Part shown: positions 22,452 to 35,580 of the stretch, piece by piece
Layout of the letters: each line of letters begins with the position of its first letter
Position numbering within the stretch: position 1 is the first letter of the stretch
DNA from: Quercus robur
Lineage: Eukaryota; Streptophyta; Magnoliopsida; Fagales; Fagaceae
Length of the DNA: 64,000 nucleotides
NCBI RefSeq assembly: GCF_932294415.1
Contig: NC_065536.1
Coordinates: 17,047,974-17,111,973, forward strand
Reading direction: 5' to 3'
Notes under the pieces: generated by a model
Databases searched by the model: none
The model's input: only the letters and a program-made list of their open reading frames with translations
What the model was told of the DNA's origin: nothing
Program-made: the position numbers and the translations under genes

Positions 22452-23719
22452 ATGGCACCAAAAAGTAAGTCTAATCCGTCCCAGAACCCTCTTCGTTCTA
22501 GGGCATCCACGACCTCTAATCCTATTCCTTCACATATTCGGTTCCATGATGAGGATGCCCGTAAGGCCTTCTCGGAGAACTTTTCTCGACGAGGCATTCA
22601 TTCTAAATGCCGAGTCATTCTGACGGACTTCGCTGACACTGACCTACCCAATGTTATTCATAGTCAGGGTTGGGAGTTATTGTGTGACGTCGTGGTCATA
22701 TGTCCATCCGTGCTGATCCAAGAGTTTTACTCCAACATGCATGGATTTGACTTTTCAGTACCTCTCTTTCACACTCACTTTCGAGGTATGCATATTGCTG
22801 TCACACCGCAGCTTGTTGTGGATGTGCTTCATGTCCCTAGGGTAGAGTTTCCTAACTACCTTGGTTGTGAGCATCTGAGGACTATGTCCAAAGATGAGCT
22901 CAAATTTGCGTTTTGTGAGCACCCTTCTGATTGGGGTAAGCGTCAATTCACTTATTGTTCGGACTTTGCAAATGGTCCTCGGTTTTTAAACATGGTTATA
23001 ACTTTTGTTCTTCACCCTCTTTCTCACTATAACTCTATCACAAAGCCTCGTGCTCGATTTTTGTTGTCCCTTCTTGAGCATTTTACCATAAATTTTCCTT
23101 CTCACTTTATTTTGTCTATTCTAGATGTCTATAGGGATTTGGTGTCTCGTGATAAGCTCATCTTTCCATCGGCTATCACGAGGATCTTAGCCATTTTTCT
23201 GTTCCCTTTCTAGCGTCCGACCATTTCACTTTCATGTGTGCCATAAACTACGCTACCGTTAAACGTAGCGAGGCGCAATTTAGGTCGAGGCAGTTTGGGT
23301 CAACAACTCCTCCCTCCCATTCGACTTCATCTCGATTTGCTCCATCCACATCCGCTACCTCCTCTTCTATGAGTGATGTGTCACTTAGAGACATCATGGC
23401 GTAGCTTCAACGCATGGATGCTCGCCTTGATACACTCTCTATAGAGTTGTATCAGGTGAACGTTCGTGTTGACCGTATAGCTCGACTGCAGGCGATCATA
23501 GGTGGCTTTGCTCCTGAGGCTTCTCCTCCACCTCCTTCAGTGGCTTCTGATTCTGAGGATGAGGATGATAATGATGGTGATGACGATGATGCTTCTGATG
23601 ATGATGATGATGATGGAGATGCTAGCTCTACCTATGAGATGTCTACTTCACACTCTTACCCTTTGTCACTTGTGACAAAAAGGGGGAGTAGTTTTGGATA
23701 TGATAGTAGTCATTCTTAA
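22452..23719 (+). pseudogene. Family B second ORF (putative plant transposon protein)
   Basis: The likely start is the ATG at 22452 (MAPKSKSNPSQ), after a (tc)n-rich leader. The frame runs to TAG 23211-23213. The coding sense then resumes in another frame to 23717-23719, including a heptad-like stretch (MDARLDTLSIELYQVNVRVD) and a very acidic Asp tract (~23555-23620). The middle (IQEFYSN... then RG...VTP..VVDVL.VPRV) matches the product of the minus-strand family C element (IREFYSN, RGEEYTITPSVVASTLRVP). I associate it with the 'putative plant transposon protein' family (PF20167, from memory). Role unknown; no catalytic motif seen. It sits where Sireviruses may carry an env-like gene. Confidence 0.7.
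23661..23688 (+). promoter_or_regulatory. Hairpin plus internal polypurine tract
   Basis: An inverted repeat with arms TTTGTCAC and GTGACAAA (2-base loop) runs directly into AAAAGGGGGAG. Another gggggag lies near 23750, and the terminal tract is at 24165-24180. The family C element has the same arrangement on the minus strand at 59950-59985. Multiple conserved polypurine tracts are known for Sireviruses, so this could prime extra plus-strand synthesis. Confidence 0.55.
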
Positions 23720-24164
23720 GGGGAGAGTTAGTATAGGACATTTTTGTTAGGGGGAGTGTTGATATCTGAGGGATGTAGTGAGGATGACATGTATCTTTTT
23801 CTTTTCTCTACTTTCGATACATTTATTCTTGTACATGGGTCTTGTGACCACTATTGACATACATTGTACTTACCTTCTTTATATGTTGATGTATGTTTCT
23901 TTCACCTATCCTTACATGTGTTGTTTCTTTTCTCTCTTTATGTGCATGCTTCTTATTACTTGTATGCAATCTATTATTTATGTTTCATACAAAGATGCCT
24001 TGATGAATTTTGTTTAAAGTGTTTCACACATAAACTCTCTTCTTGCAAAGTTTTTCAAGAGTTTGTGTTAGGATAGATTTTATTGTATTCAACAAGTGAA
24101 TATGAGTTGAGTGATTTATAACTTCTCTCATATCTCATTTGTTTGTTGTGGTTTTGTCACGGAT

Positions 24165-24180
24165 TGCCAAAGGGGGAGAT
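24165..24180 (+). other. Terminal polypurine tract of family B element
   Basis: The tract ccaaagggggagat abuts the 3' LTR. The preceding cacggattgcc is also present in the family C element (59473-59485, inverted). Confidence 0.9.
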
Positions 24181-25210
24181 TGTTAGGACATATGTGATTC
24201 ACTTGTTAGGAACATATGTCACTATTTTATGTAATTGGCTAGTCCTTTGACAAAATGCATTTTATTTGTATTTGAGTAGATTTAGAATGTGTTTAATACT
24301 TCAAGAAACTTTGTTTCAAGATCAAGTGTTGAAGCCATACAAGTCTGTCCAAGATTCAAGCTGAAAAGTGTCTGTCATTAAAGCTCGACAGCTAGCCATC
24401 TATCGAGCTTAAAGAGCTGTTCAGCCCCGTGGCTTGGCAGCAGCTCGACAGATAGGGTATCTGTCGAGGTTTATGAAAAACTGAATTTCAGTTCTGTTTT
24501 GACTCTAATCCGTGATTATGTATTTGGGCTTTCTTTTCTCACAACTCTAGACATATAAAAGGATTATTTTAAGAAACGTCAAAGGGGATACAAGTTGCAC
24601 AAGTGTTGAGCAAAGTTTGTTCAACCATATTGTGACCGGAGACACAGTTTTGCCCTAATTCATCATTCTTGTGAAGAAGTTCCTATGTTTGTGCACCGTA
24701 GGGTTTTGTGACCAAGCATCTTCTTGATTTTCATTGTAAGGATGAACGGAAGAACTTTACAACCAACAACCTTCTCTAGTTGGTGTTTGAAGTCACGTAT
24801 TGGGATCCATGCAATTGTTTAGTCACGTATTGGGATCCATGCAATTGGTTAGTCACGTACTGGGATCCATGCATCAAAAGGAGAAATTATTACTACAGAA
24901 CAAGTCCAATTGGCTATTGGGGTAAGGATTCAACTGTAAGTTGGTATAAGGTTCTAGGATTCCTTTACTTATAACCACTTATTGTGATAATAGTGGAATT
25001 TCGGGAGTGGTGACATTAAAATCACCCGGTGGGGTTTTTGTCGTGTTGATTTTCCCCATTCGTAAACAAATCACCATGTCAATTTATTTTCCACTGCACT
25101 TAGTTTAATTGGTGATTTGTTTGTGCTACCTTGCGTTTGCATGTTAGTTTGATTAATTAATAAACTTGGCTAATTCATCACAAAGGGTCAATACGGTTTT
25201 TGGCCAATCA
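24181..25210 (+). repeat. 3' LTR of family B element
   Basis: The LTR is 1030 bp, from tgttaggacatatg to ggccaatca. It differs from the 5' LTR by scattered substitutions and by a third copy of a 30-bp unit (agtcacgtattggg...) at 24791-24880. This expansion is largely offset by small deletions elsewhere, including near 25160. Confidence 0.93.
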
Positions 25211-25914
25211 CAAAGATTTCTCTCTAAGAATAGGTAACTCTCTCTCTAATAAGGTGGGTGTGTTATAGAAACCTTTCTTAGGGTTTTTCTCTGAATAGGC
25301 TCCTTCAAAATTTATGTGGGTAATAAGGGTATATATAGTATGTCTAAAGAGAATACAAAAGGTCATGTGTTTCAGCAAAACAGGGGCATCTCACGACTCA
25401 CTCGCGATTGGTACAAGTGGCGACCCGAGTCGCAAGTTAGCCAATTGACAGACTGTACTCTTTGGACAGCTGACTTGACTCTTCACCTTCCTGCATGTAC
25501 TTCTAATGTGACCTTTAGCTATGTTGATCAAATCTTCACCACTTAATACTAAACCCATTACAAATAAATCCCACAAAAATACAAGGAAATACATTTAAGC
25601 AACTACAACACTTTTTGTCATGGAATAAGCCAACACTAATGTTATGAGAAAAATCATAACTTAACAACATGAATAATGGGTCCTACCATGAATTTAATTA
25701 GTGGGACCCACAATTTTGTGAGAATAAGGGGTATGCATTTATGGTACTCCGAGAGTATTGTATAATTACCCAAATGAATCAACCAAGAAAGCTTAAATTT
25801 GAAATAGGAATTATTTTTTCCCAAAGCAAATTATATTATCAAATTAGTGTTCGAAACAGATCTAGTTGATTAGGTACTTGTCCAACTACTTGGTCAATTT
25901 GTCACCAACTATTG

Positions 25915-26300
25915 GATATTTTTGGGTAACAGCCCCATCTCGCTCCTCTACTTAAGCCGAATATTATGTCATGGCCTCCACATGTGAACTCATTTTGCTT
26001 CAACAGCTTCTCAGGGACCTTGGCATCAACCATAATGGCCATATGAGACTTTATTGTGACAACAAAGTAGTAGTCCATATTCTTGTTAATCTCATCATCA
26101 TCCGCTAGCAAACCGAACGTATTGAACTGAATTGCCACCTTATTCATGAAAAGATTGAAGCTAGATAAATATGAACTTCTCATATTGCTGGCTTCTTCAC
26201 TAAGCCTCTTGGCAAAGATCAATTTTGTCGCCTTGATTACAAGTTTGACATTCATGCTCCAACTTGAGGAGAGGGTTGGGAGACAGAATATTCGGATCAA
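25915..26300 (+). pseudogene. Copia polyprotein C-terminus (RNase H) remnant
   Basis: In broken plus-strand frames one reads AEYYVMAST, LLQQLLRDLGINHNGHMRLYCDN, then IELNCHLIHEKIE and finally FDIHAPT followed by a stop. This is the usual end of Ty1/Copia polyproteins. The long minus-strand open frame over the same bases is therefore a shadow. Copia LTRs for this fragment were not recognised. Confidence 0.8.
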
Positions 26301-26330
26301 TATTGGGATTTCACCAACTATCAAACCAAA

Positions 26331-26692
26331 TATTTCCTGTTTTCAATTTTGTTGACTGACTTATTGAAATCAAATCTCTAAAATTTCTCCCATTTTCTCT
26401 CCTCATTCTCCTATATCACAGGAGACTTAAGTTTATCAATGATTTATCATGAGACTACATAGCTATTATGAAAAGTCGAATTTCATTAAAGGCAAACTAA
26501 AAGGTTCAACATAAACTTACAATTGAACAATGGAAACTACAATAGGTGGTTCGAAATTACATATAATTTCCATAGGACGAAAGCCTTAGATGAACTTGAA
26601 GAAAGTTCAAGTCACATTTAACTTAGAGCTCCCTACCACTAACGATATACCTTAGCTTGGCTGTTGTTGCATTTGATCTAGAAAAAAACCCT
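26331..26692. other. Downstream flank of the Nramp locus
   Basis: AT-rich. It includes the probable 3' UTR and polyadenylation region of the minus-strand Nramp pseudogene (26400-26692). No other feature seen. Confidence 0.5.
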
Positions 26693-27131
26693 TCACTCTG
26701 GTAGTGGGATATCAACCAAATCCTCTCTGTAAGGAATGTGATCCAACTCACCCACCTCACAAGAATTGCCTAGCCCGTGTTCCATGTTGTTTTGGGTTAC
26801 TAGGTGGTCATGCTTTACAGGCTCAACAAATGTTACAACAGTGTCTTTTTGGATGGTAAGATAGATGACTGCTAAGATGTAGAGGAGCATCAAGAGAAAC
26901 ACTAGGAGCCCAAAGAACACATTTGCAACCTTTGGTAAATTGTTGTGAATTAGCCAACCCACAAAGCCTGTGCTCAGGTAGTAGATGTTGATGCCAATGA
27001 TTCCCATGCCTAGGATCCACGAGATCACAATAACCTACAAGCATAATTGTTCGATGCTTAGTTAATAACAGGATGTTTGCCTTACTGTCTTTCTTCTTGT
27101 CTGTGTGTGTAATAGAAACAAGAATGCGGTG

Positions 27132-27164
<33 letters not shown>
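27132..27164. repeat. Poly-T tract in Nramp intron 12
   Basis: An uninterrupted run of about 33 T lies between exons 13 and 12. The following sequence (atagctctttatcatcagacc...gggattgaatcttaaatctc) resembles the 3' part of a SINE or other dispersed repeat, but I could not define its ends. Confidence 0.5.
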
Positions 27165-27165
<1 letters not shown>

Positions 27166-28877
27166 ATAGTTTTTTAACCTATAGCATCCACTCCTGATAA
27201 TAGCTCTTTATCATCAGACCAAATCACCCATCGATTTTTGGTATAGGTGGGGATTGAATCTTAAATCTCTTATTCAACCATAAGAGACATACCTTTAAAC
27301 TTAAATATGGTTACCTAAGTGTTATAAATTATGTTTTTCAATTAAATTCAATCATGTGATTGCATTGATCAATAAGCTATATAATTAAATTTAATTGTCA
27401 TTAAAAGAAATTCATTATATTTATGCTATATTGAGCAATGTAGTTATATGATTGAATTTAATTGACAAATCTAAAATAAAGTATCTAAAAAAAACTATAT
27501 CTAAATCTTATACATATGAATGCATATGTACTTATATGATTGAATTTAATTCACGAGTCTAAGATAAAAGTATCTAAAAAGACTGTATCTAAAAAGACTA
27601 TATCTAAATCTTATACATATGAATTGCATTTATGGGCATTATAAATTCAGCCTATCATCTTAATCAAGGCCCACTATAATGGTTGTACCTCGTTTAAAAG
27701 CAAAAGTAGAGAAAGAAAAAGAAGGGCTAAAACAACTTACATATAGTGAATTCTTGTGTTGTCCCATCTTGGTGGCACTGCTACTGAATTTAAGGAGGGG
27801 GATTAGAGCAAATGGAAGCTCAAATGAAAGTATCATCTACAAAGCAAAACCCATTAAATTTTTATCCAATGTTTGAATATAGGTATCAATGTTTTAAAAA
27901 AAAAAAAAAGTTACAAACCAATGCGATGATGATAAGTCGGGCTGCACCATTAGATCCTCCAATAATGGAAACAATAAGACTAGGTGTAATGGCAATGCAC
28001 CTTGTCATCAGGTTTCTAATCCATTTTTTCATCTTAAGATCCAAGAAACCCTATAAAAGCCACACCATCCTTAAATTAATTAAAATTTAATCCCAATTAA
28101 TTAGGGTAGCTTCACATGATATAAACATATATGTTTGTGTGTGCATGTTGTATGTTTAATTTTCAAGACCTTTCTCAAAAAAATAAATAAATAAATAAAA
28201 AGTTCAAGACTTGCATGATGAATTGCCCTGCACAAGTGCCTGTGATGGTGGAGCTTTGCCCTGAGGCTAGTAATGCAATGGCATAAATGGTTGAGCTTGA
28301 CCGACCCAATACATTCTACACACATAAATCAATAAAATCAAAAAAAATATATATATATGTTAGACCTTGTGCGCATAAACATTCTAATTGCATTCAAATT
28401 GATAGACTATTATTTGTCCCAAAAGTTTAAATTTAAAAAAAAAAAAATTGTTGAATTTAATTATTTAACCATTATTCTAATGTAAAATAATTTCATATAT
28501 ATAAATTTGAACCTTGAGAAGGAAAGAGGCTGAGTTGAGGTTAAGATCATTGCATTGATTTGCAGTCTCATTTGAGATGTTATTGGCTAAGCAAACGGTG
28601 CCCGATACAGAGACAATTGCAACATTGATTAGAAATGCAACAAACAATGCGAATCCGCTCTCCATTAGGAAATATCGACATGCATCCTGTGATATAGCAC
28701 GACAAGGCAGAACACAAGCATTTTGACACATTAGCAAAAAGCAATTATTTTGGAAAATAAAGAAAGCATTTATCTCTCCTCTACAATTTAATAAATTAAG
28801 CTAGTTTTACCATCTATCATTATAATAATTACTGGAGTCTGGAGCTCACTTGTATATAATTTGTTTTTTGATTAAAT

Positions 28878-29209
28878 TACAAATTCCATCTTTTAATTTG
28901 TCTAAAATTCAATTCAATCTTGTAACTTCTGAAATATTCATACTAGTAAAAAAATTTATACTTTGATTCAATGTTGTCTTTCCGTCTAATTTTGTTAGAC
29001 AGTGTTGTTAGGTGTCTTAAAAACGATGTTGATCATTTTAGAAATTAAAAAAAAATACCAAAATTACATTGTTTTGAGACATGTAACTGGCTACCATCCT
29101 AACGAAAGGACTACATTGAAAACGAATGGATGTTATTGGAGTGAATTGAATAAATCAGAAGTTATATACTAAATTGAATTTTGAATAATATTAAAAGGCG
29201 CAATTTGTA
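28878..29209. mobile_element. MITE-like inverted-repeat element in Nramp intron 8
   Basis: The ends (tacaaatt...cttttaat...aaaattcaatt, and its inverted counterpart) form imperfect ~36-bp terminal inverted repeats around a 332-bp AT-rich body. One end lies only 16 bp inside the exon 8 donor. Target duplication not resolved. Confidence 0.6.
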
Positions 29210-30382
29210 AGCACTAGGTTCTTACATTGGTACCATGGACAGAATTTGGTATTTTTCTGGATAGCACAAGAGAGCCGAGTGGAGAAAGAGATTGTGCCTA
29301 TTGATCAAAAGAAATGGAATAAATAATAAGGTATAACACAAATTAATTATTAGTATGTGTTTGGATTCGAATTATAAGTGGCCGCGTTTTCGTTTTCTGA
29401 CTTTTTTTTTTTTTTTTTTTTGTTCCAACCGTACTATTTGACCAAGTTAACCATGAACAGTGCACGGATATACTGTTCACGAATCCACAAATTCCACTTT
29501 TCAATCACTTTTTCATTAAAAATGGGTTCCACAACATCATTTACGTACACATTTGAAAATTATTTTGTTACAGTATTTTCAGTTTTCAGTTTCACTAAAA
29601 TAAATTCTATCCAAACAGACCCTTAAAAGGAAGAAAAGAAATAGTTATGAAATAATGAAGGATATATATTTAATGAAGTAGTAAATAACGTACGGCATGA
29701 CAAGGGCACCCAAAAGTGCTATGGCACCCCCAGTGGCTCCTTGGCCATTAAGCTTGGGTATAAACATTCCATTTAGCACAGCAGCTGCTGGAGGCTTTAC
29801 ATAATCCATTTCTCCAAAGAAACATGCAGCCATTACGAAGACCAGTATTGTTATCAGCAATTCCAGCTTCCTAACCTACCCAACCAGATATGTTTTAACA
29901 AGAATTAAAACTATAGTGGAAAACGGGAAAGAACATGAAATTCAATGTTTTGAAGTCCAAGGAGTAGCATGCATAACGCTTGAGACCTAGGCCTAAAGCT
30001 CCCAATTTTGTAATGGTTTTATTCCTTTAAGATAAATTATTCCAATATCATGCCGACCTTGATTTTTAGTGTTTCAATTTATATTTCACCAATTATATAT
30101 ATAATTTTTTTGATTTTTTTTTTCGATGGAGCATAAAATAAACTGAAATACAAAAGAAAATTTTTATCTACCTCTCCCACAAAGTAAGAGTAGGTATCTC
30201 ATGCAGAATTCACTCGCTCACAGTGTGAGAGTTCCACATATCTCAATGACTCATGTTGTGTAAGAGATTATGCATCTGCTTGAAGTCAGGATGATCTAAG
30301 CATCTATTTGTTTCTCATAATTATAAAAATTTGGTTCCAACTTTCAAGTGAAGTTGCCAAAAACAAAGAAAAGAATATGCTA

Positions 30383-30383
<1 letters not shown>

Positions 30384-30427
<44 letters not shown>
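30384..30427. repeat. (TA)n microsatellite
   Basis: About 22 TA repeats lie inside Nramp intron 6. The rest of 29876-31096 is AT-rich intron sequence without a recognised element. Confidence 0.85.
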
Positions 30428-30431
<4 letters not shown>

Positions 30432-31096
30432 TATATACAATATAGAAATTCTACTCTAACATAATTTAAGTACATATATGTGTGAAACTCTCTCTTGGAG
30501 ACTTGAACTCCAGCCTTTACCCCCAACACCTCACAAGCGCTTATACTTGTAGAGCGACCATCACAATAAAAGTGTGCGATGATGCTAAGATTTATATTCT
30601 AACGTGTCACAAAAATAAAAAATCGTTTTCTCTATCAAAAAAAAAAAAAAAAATCATTTTCAACATATCAATTAGTGTACTAATTTACTTGTTTGACTTA
30701 GTCAGCAAGAATCGCAGACCAACAAATTCTAAAGACATAGGGCATTATCTAGGCAATAAAAATTAAAAAAACAAACAAAATATTTAGGAAGTGTTTGGTA
30801 CCTGCACTTAAAAATTAAAAATATGTGTGAAAATACGTATAATATTGTTTAAAAACTAAAAATTATTATTTGAAAATATGTACCAAACACCCCTTAAAGT
30901 CAAAAACAATGATGCAATCCTCCACTCAAAGTGGGAAAAAGATAAAGTCAAAACTAAAGTCAAACAAACAATTAAAATGCATACATTATTAATAACTAAT
31001 TCACAGCTTAGTAGATAAATATGCTTCATTCGAGTCAAATAACGTGAAAATTCTTTTGACTAGCAATACTTGATAGCAACAGAGGGTCTACTATCA

Positions 31097-32726
31097 TCTA
31101 TATATATATATATAACTGAAACTTTTGAAGTTCTCACAATTTTCCACGTCAGCACAATATTTAAATTAAATTAAATTTTCCACCTCATCACTGTTTTCTT
31201 TTTCCAATGCAAATTAGACTTCTAGCCAAATAAGGACACTCTCCCACCGCCTCTACTCTCTCCTATTTAAGAATTGCTTGCGTAGAAAACCTAAGCCCCA
31301 AAAACTATTCGCGGAGAAGATGATATTTAAGGACCCTCACCACAAAGTGAATATTGAAACTGACATCTTTTTATAAAGGTTGGTCAATATCTTATATTTA
31401 TATGTATGGCCGTTGGTCACCACTATTTTTTTATTTTTTTTATTTTAAATTCTTTTTATTTTAGATTTTATGATTAGATCTGCTATTATCTTCTTTTGCT
31501 GCAACACAATTTTCTCCTTAAAACTTATTTTTCTTCAAGATTTTTTTTAAGGGTGGCTCATGCTTCACAATTCACATAGTCCACTTATGTATTGGACTCC
31601 TCTCCTTCTTTGGTCAATGCATCAAGGTTAGGGTTATTTGATTTGTTCAATAAAAATTATAGATTTGTTGCTTTTTCTTATAAGTTTGTCAATTGTTGTT
31701 TTGTTTATTTAATTGCTGGGCCTGAATCTTTTAATTAAATCTTCAAATTTTTTTAACCTTTTAAAAGTTTTAATATTTTGAAATTTAACATTTAAAAGGT
31801 AACTCATATTTCTCTAATATTTCTATGTTGTGTAGACATATTTTTTTTGTTTATTATATTTCTCCATTGTGTAGTCACATAATTTTTGGTTTGTTTTAAT
31901 AAATTCTTGGCTCAAAATCTTCTAATTGTTTGGTTTACATATGAATTTTTAAGTTCATTTTTTGCAATACATTTAATTGTCTGGCCAATTTCAATAGTAG
32001 AAAAGCTATAATCATGGATTCCCTTCTTTCTATTGTATTTCTCTATTGCGTAATTATATATATATATATATATATTGTTTTATTTCAATACTTTTGAAGC
32101 TTTGAATCTTCTGATTTTTTTTTTAAAAAAAAAATTTTGGCCTTTTGGAAGTTTTAACATCATAACTTTTGGGTTTTATTTTTTCTATTATCAGAAATTA
32201 TCTAGAAGATTTCAATGAATATCCATGGATTATTCTTTTTGAGGGTAACCCATCTTTATCTTATATTTCTATTCCTAACTTTTTTTTCCTATATTTTTTC
32301 TTTAATTGTCCGTGTTCACGTCTCTTTTGTTTTTCTTATTTTTACTTTCATAGCGTATGTACATGTTGTGTATGTTCTTTGATTCTTTCTTTAATGATTT
32401 TTGTGTGAGTATGTGTCATCATATCTGGGTACTTAGGCAAAATCTATAAAGACTAAAGATGCTTCTTTATTTTTTTTTTCTTTTTTTGTAATGAATCTTG
32501 TGTTTTTCATGATTTTAGTGAGTCATATTCTTAATGATCGAAATGGTTTTTTTTGACGTGGGATTTTGTTCATATTGGTTTCAAAGTTTATTTCTTGGCT
32601 TATATTATAGATTGTAATATATTTATTCATCAAACTGTTTAGTTGAGTTTGTTTTCGAAATTGTTTTCAGTGTTGGACATTTTCTTGAAGCATGTTGGTA
32701 TCATATATTAAAATACTGTTAAGTTG

Positions 32727-32771
<45 letters not shown>

Positions 32772-32931
32772 TAGTTTAATAAATGTCTGAAACGTATAGC
32801 TATTAACAAATGTTTTAGCTATATGATTTTATTTTACAAATTCAATTTTGGTGTTGTAGTAAAATAAACAAAGATTAAATTATATATTGTACTTAATACA
32901 TTTCTCATGCATCGCACAGGTTAGCGACTAG
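31097..32931 (+). mobile_element. Non-autonomous Helitron in Nramp intron 6
   Basis: The element starts TCTATATATATA and ends gcatcgcacagg ttagcgaCTAG. It is inserted between A (31096) and T (32932), the Helitron target, with no duplication. A short stem (TCGC/GCGA) lies just before CTAG, as expected of the 3' terminator hairpin. It is 1835 bp, AT-rich, and shows no Rep/helicase coding. A (TAA)n run lies at 32727-32770. Confidence 0.85.
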
Positions 32932-33780
32932 TTAGGATTAAAAATCAATATCACTGTGAAGGGATTCAAAATTTTAGAGGGGCATTATGCATCAATGATT
33001 AAGTGTTTAAAGGGATAAGAATTGGGTATAGTGTTTTTGTGCAGTAAACTAATTGTGATATACACACGTCACATATGACAAGCGTTCAATATAGATTCAT
33101 ATCCCAATAAATTTAATGCACGGAAACGCTGAGCCTAGGTCATCTTCAAGTTAAAAGAGGGTTCCAAAAGCCAAGGTTTTCAAACCCAGACCATTCATTG
33201 AATCGTAAAAAGGAGAGGTTCAAGGTTTTTGAGATCAAACTGGGGTCGAACTGTGATAACGTTATAATTAATTTAATAATTATTTTAAATATATATAAAA
33301 AAATTAAATTAATAAAAAAATAGAAAAATTAACTAAAATAGTCTAATTCATTTAGAGATCTATCTTTTAAATATTTTTTACATCATAACTTCCGAGACAA
33401 ATAAGAAATGTCAAATCCTTAGCAAACATAAATATGAATTACTTAATCAATCAATAAAAGTACAAAGTAAAAATGCATAAACAAGCCTCCAAGTTACAGT
33501 ACATAACTACACATTGTTTCTTACAAAAATATATAAAACTTATTTGTCATAACTTTCATAAGGCAAATAAGAAGTATTAAATTTTAAGCAAAAATAAATA
33601 TTTTTTTGATAAAACTATATTGTACTCTTTTAATCTTTTTATGAAAGCTTATTTCTAAATTATCTCAAGTTATGCTCAAGCCCATTTGACCATTCAATAA
33701 ATTGTTTGATGTCAAAGGCCATTTGAATATTCAACTATTTACGAAAATTTTTTAAATAAAAAATATACAAAAGTGAGAGG
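32932..33780. other. Nramp intron 6, AT-rich, no gene
   Basis: AT-rich. A stretch at 33170-33245 with ggttttcaaaccc and gaatcg resembles a stretch near 34918-35095, which may be the two sides of an older element. No gene is seen. Confidence 0.45.
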
Positions 33781-33858
33781 AGTGGCCGGATAAAGTTCTT
33801 TGTTTCGAACTATACCGGTTTTCAAGACTGGAGCTATCAACCACTCGGCCACCTCTCC
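33781..33858 (-). pseudogene. trnS-UGA: Plastid trnS-UGA fragment
   Basis: Read from 33858 on the minus strand, the acceptor start GGAGAGGTGG, D-arm, and anticodon loop with TGA (33824-33822) match plastid serine tRNA. The variable arm is rearranged and the T-arm and acceptor 3' end are missing. It cannot fold as a tRNA. Confidence 0.88.
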
Positions 33859-34211
33859 GAAAGATTATTTCTATTTTATTATTATTTTTTTTATTTTCTA
33901 ACGAATAGAACATGGATATATGAGTTGATACCATTACGACCTATATATAAAGATATCCGGTGCGATCCTATGGGTCTAGCTATCGATCTGTATATATAGA
34001 TAATGATCTGGCGGGCCTCTTTTAATGAAGTAAAAAAAAAATACCATTCCCTTGATCTCATGCCTTAATTTAATAAGGTGGTAAAAGGTGCTAATAAGTC
34101 ATACAGCATTAATAGATTCGTGGTAAAATCCCTCTATGATATGTTTTATTAGAATTTTTGGCTGATACAATTTTTTGGCCGATACCAATAAAGGGATCAA
34201 ATGGTATATAG

Positions 34212-35580
<1,369 letters not shown>

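Larger units (their letters stand above)
16651..25210 (+). mobile_element. Family B Copia/Sirevirus-like gag-only retrotransposon
   Basis: The 8560-bp element has LTRs TGTTAGG...ATCA and the exact duplication CAAAG at 16646-16650 and 25211-25215. Internally it holds a PBS for initiator tRNA-Met, a gag frame, a long noncoding middle (with a family C solo LTR), a second ORF, an internal polypurine tract and the terminal polypurine tract. I find no protease, integrase, reverse transcriptase or RNase H motif anywhere in its 6.5-kb interior, so it must be mobilised in trans. The PBS and gag type point to Copia. The extra ORF and repeated polypurine tracts recall Sireviruses. Confidence 0.9.
16062..25666 (+). 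repeat. Family A solo LTR split by the family B element (TSD ACATG)
   Basis: The left part is 16062-16650 (starting TGAAAGTTCA) and the right part 25216-25666 (ending ACTTAACA), together ~1040 bp. It is flanked by exact ACATG at 16057-16061 and 25667-25671. The left part carries ccgccctccaagcgg and gaccctccaagcctaa; the right part carries the cgcgatt...gagtcgca cluster found at the same place in other family A LTRs. Confidence 0.93.
16016..25757. mobile_element. Small MITE split by ~9.6 kb of nested elements
   Basis: The left arm (about 16016-16050) reads tactccgggagtaccataaatg and on to a C-run. The right arm (about 25726-25757) is its inverted counterpart (ggggtatgcatttatggtac, then tccgagagta). 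The arms are about 30 bp. Removing the family A LTR and one ACATG leaves an element of roughly 130 bp, typical of a non-autonomous MITE. I could not settle its own target duplication, so its superfamily is open. Confidence 0.7.

Noticed and set aside
23778..24076. Overlapping hydrophobic plus-strand frames as a membrane protein
   Set aside because: They are T-rich translations of the noncoding segment between the second ORF and the terminal polypurine tract; two overlapping frames look equally hydrophobic.
24791..24880. 30-bp triple repeat as a CRISPR-like or regulatory array
   Set aside because: Units are directly adjacent with no spacers, and two-unit versions occur in the other LTRs; a simple tandem expansion is enough.
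25902..26324. 140-residue minus-strand open frame as a new protein
   Set aside because: The plus strand reads Copia RNase H motifs (YCDN, IELNCHLIHEKIE, HAPT-stop); the minus frame is its shadow.
33781..33858. Functional nuclear tRNA-Ser gene
   Set aside because: It is plastid-derived, lacks an intact T-arm and acceptor 3' strand, and the variable arm is rearranged.
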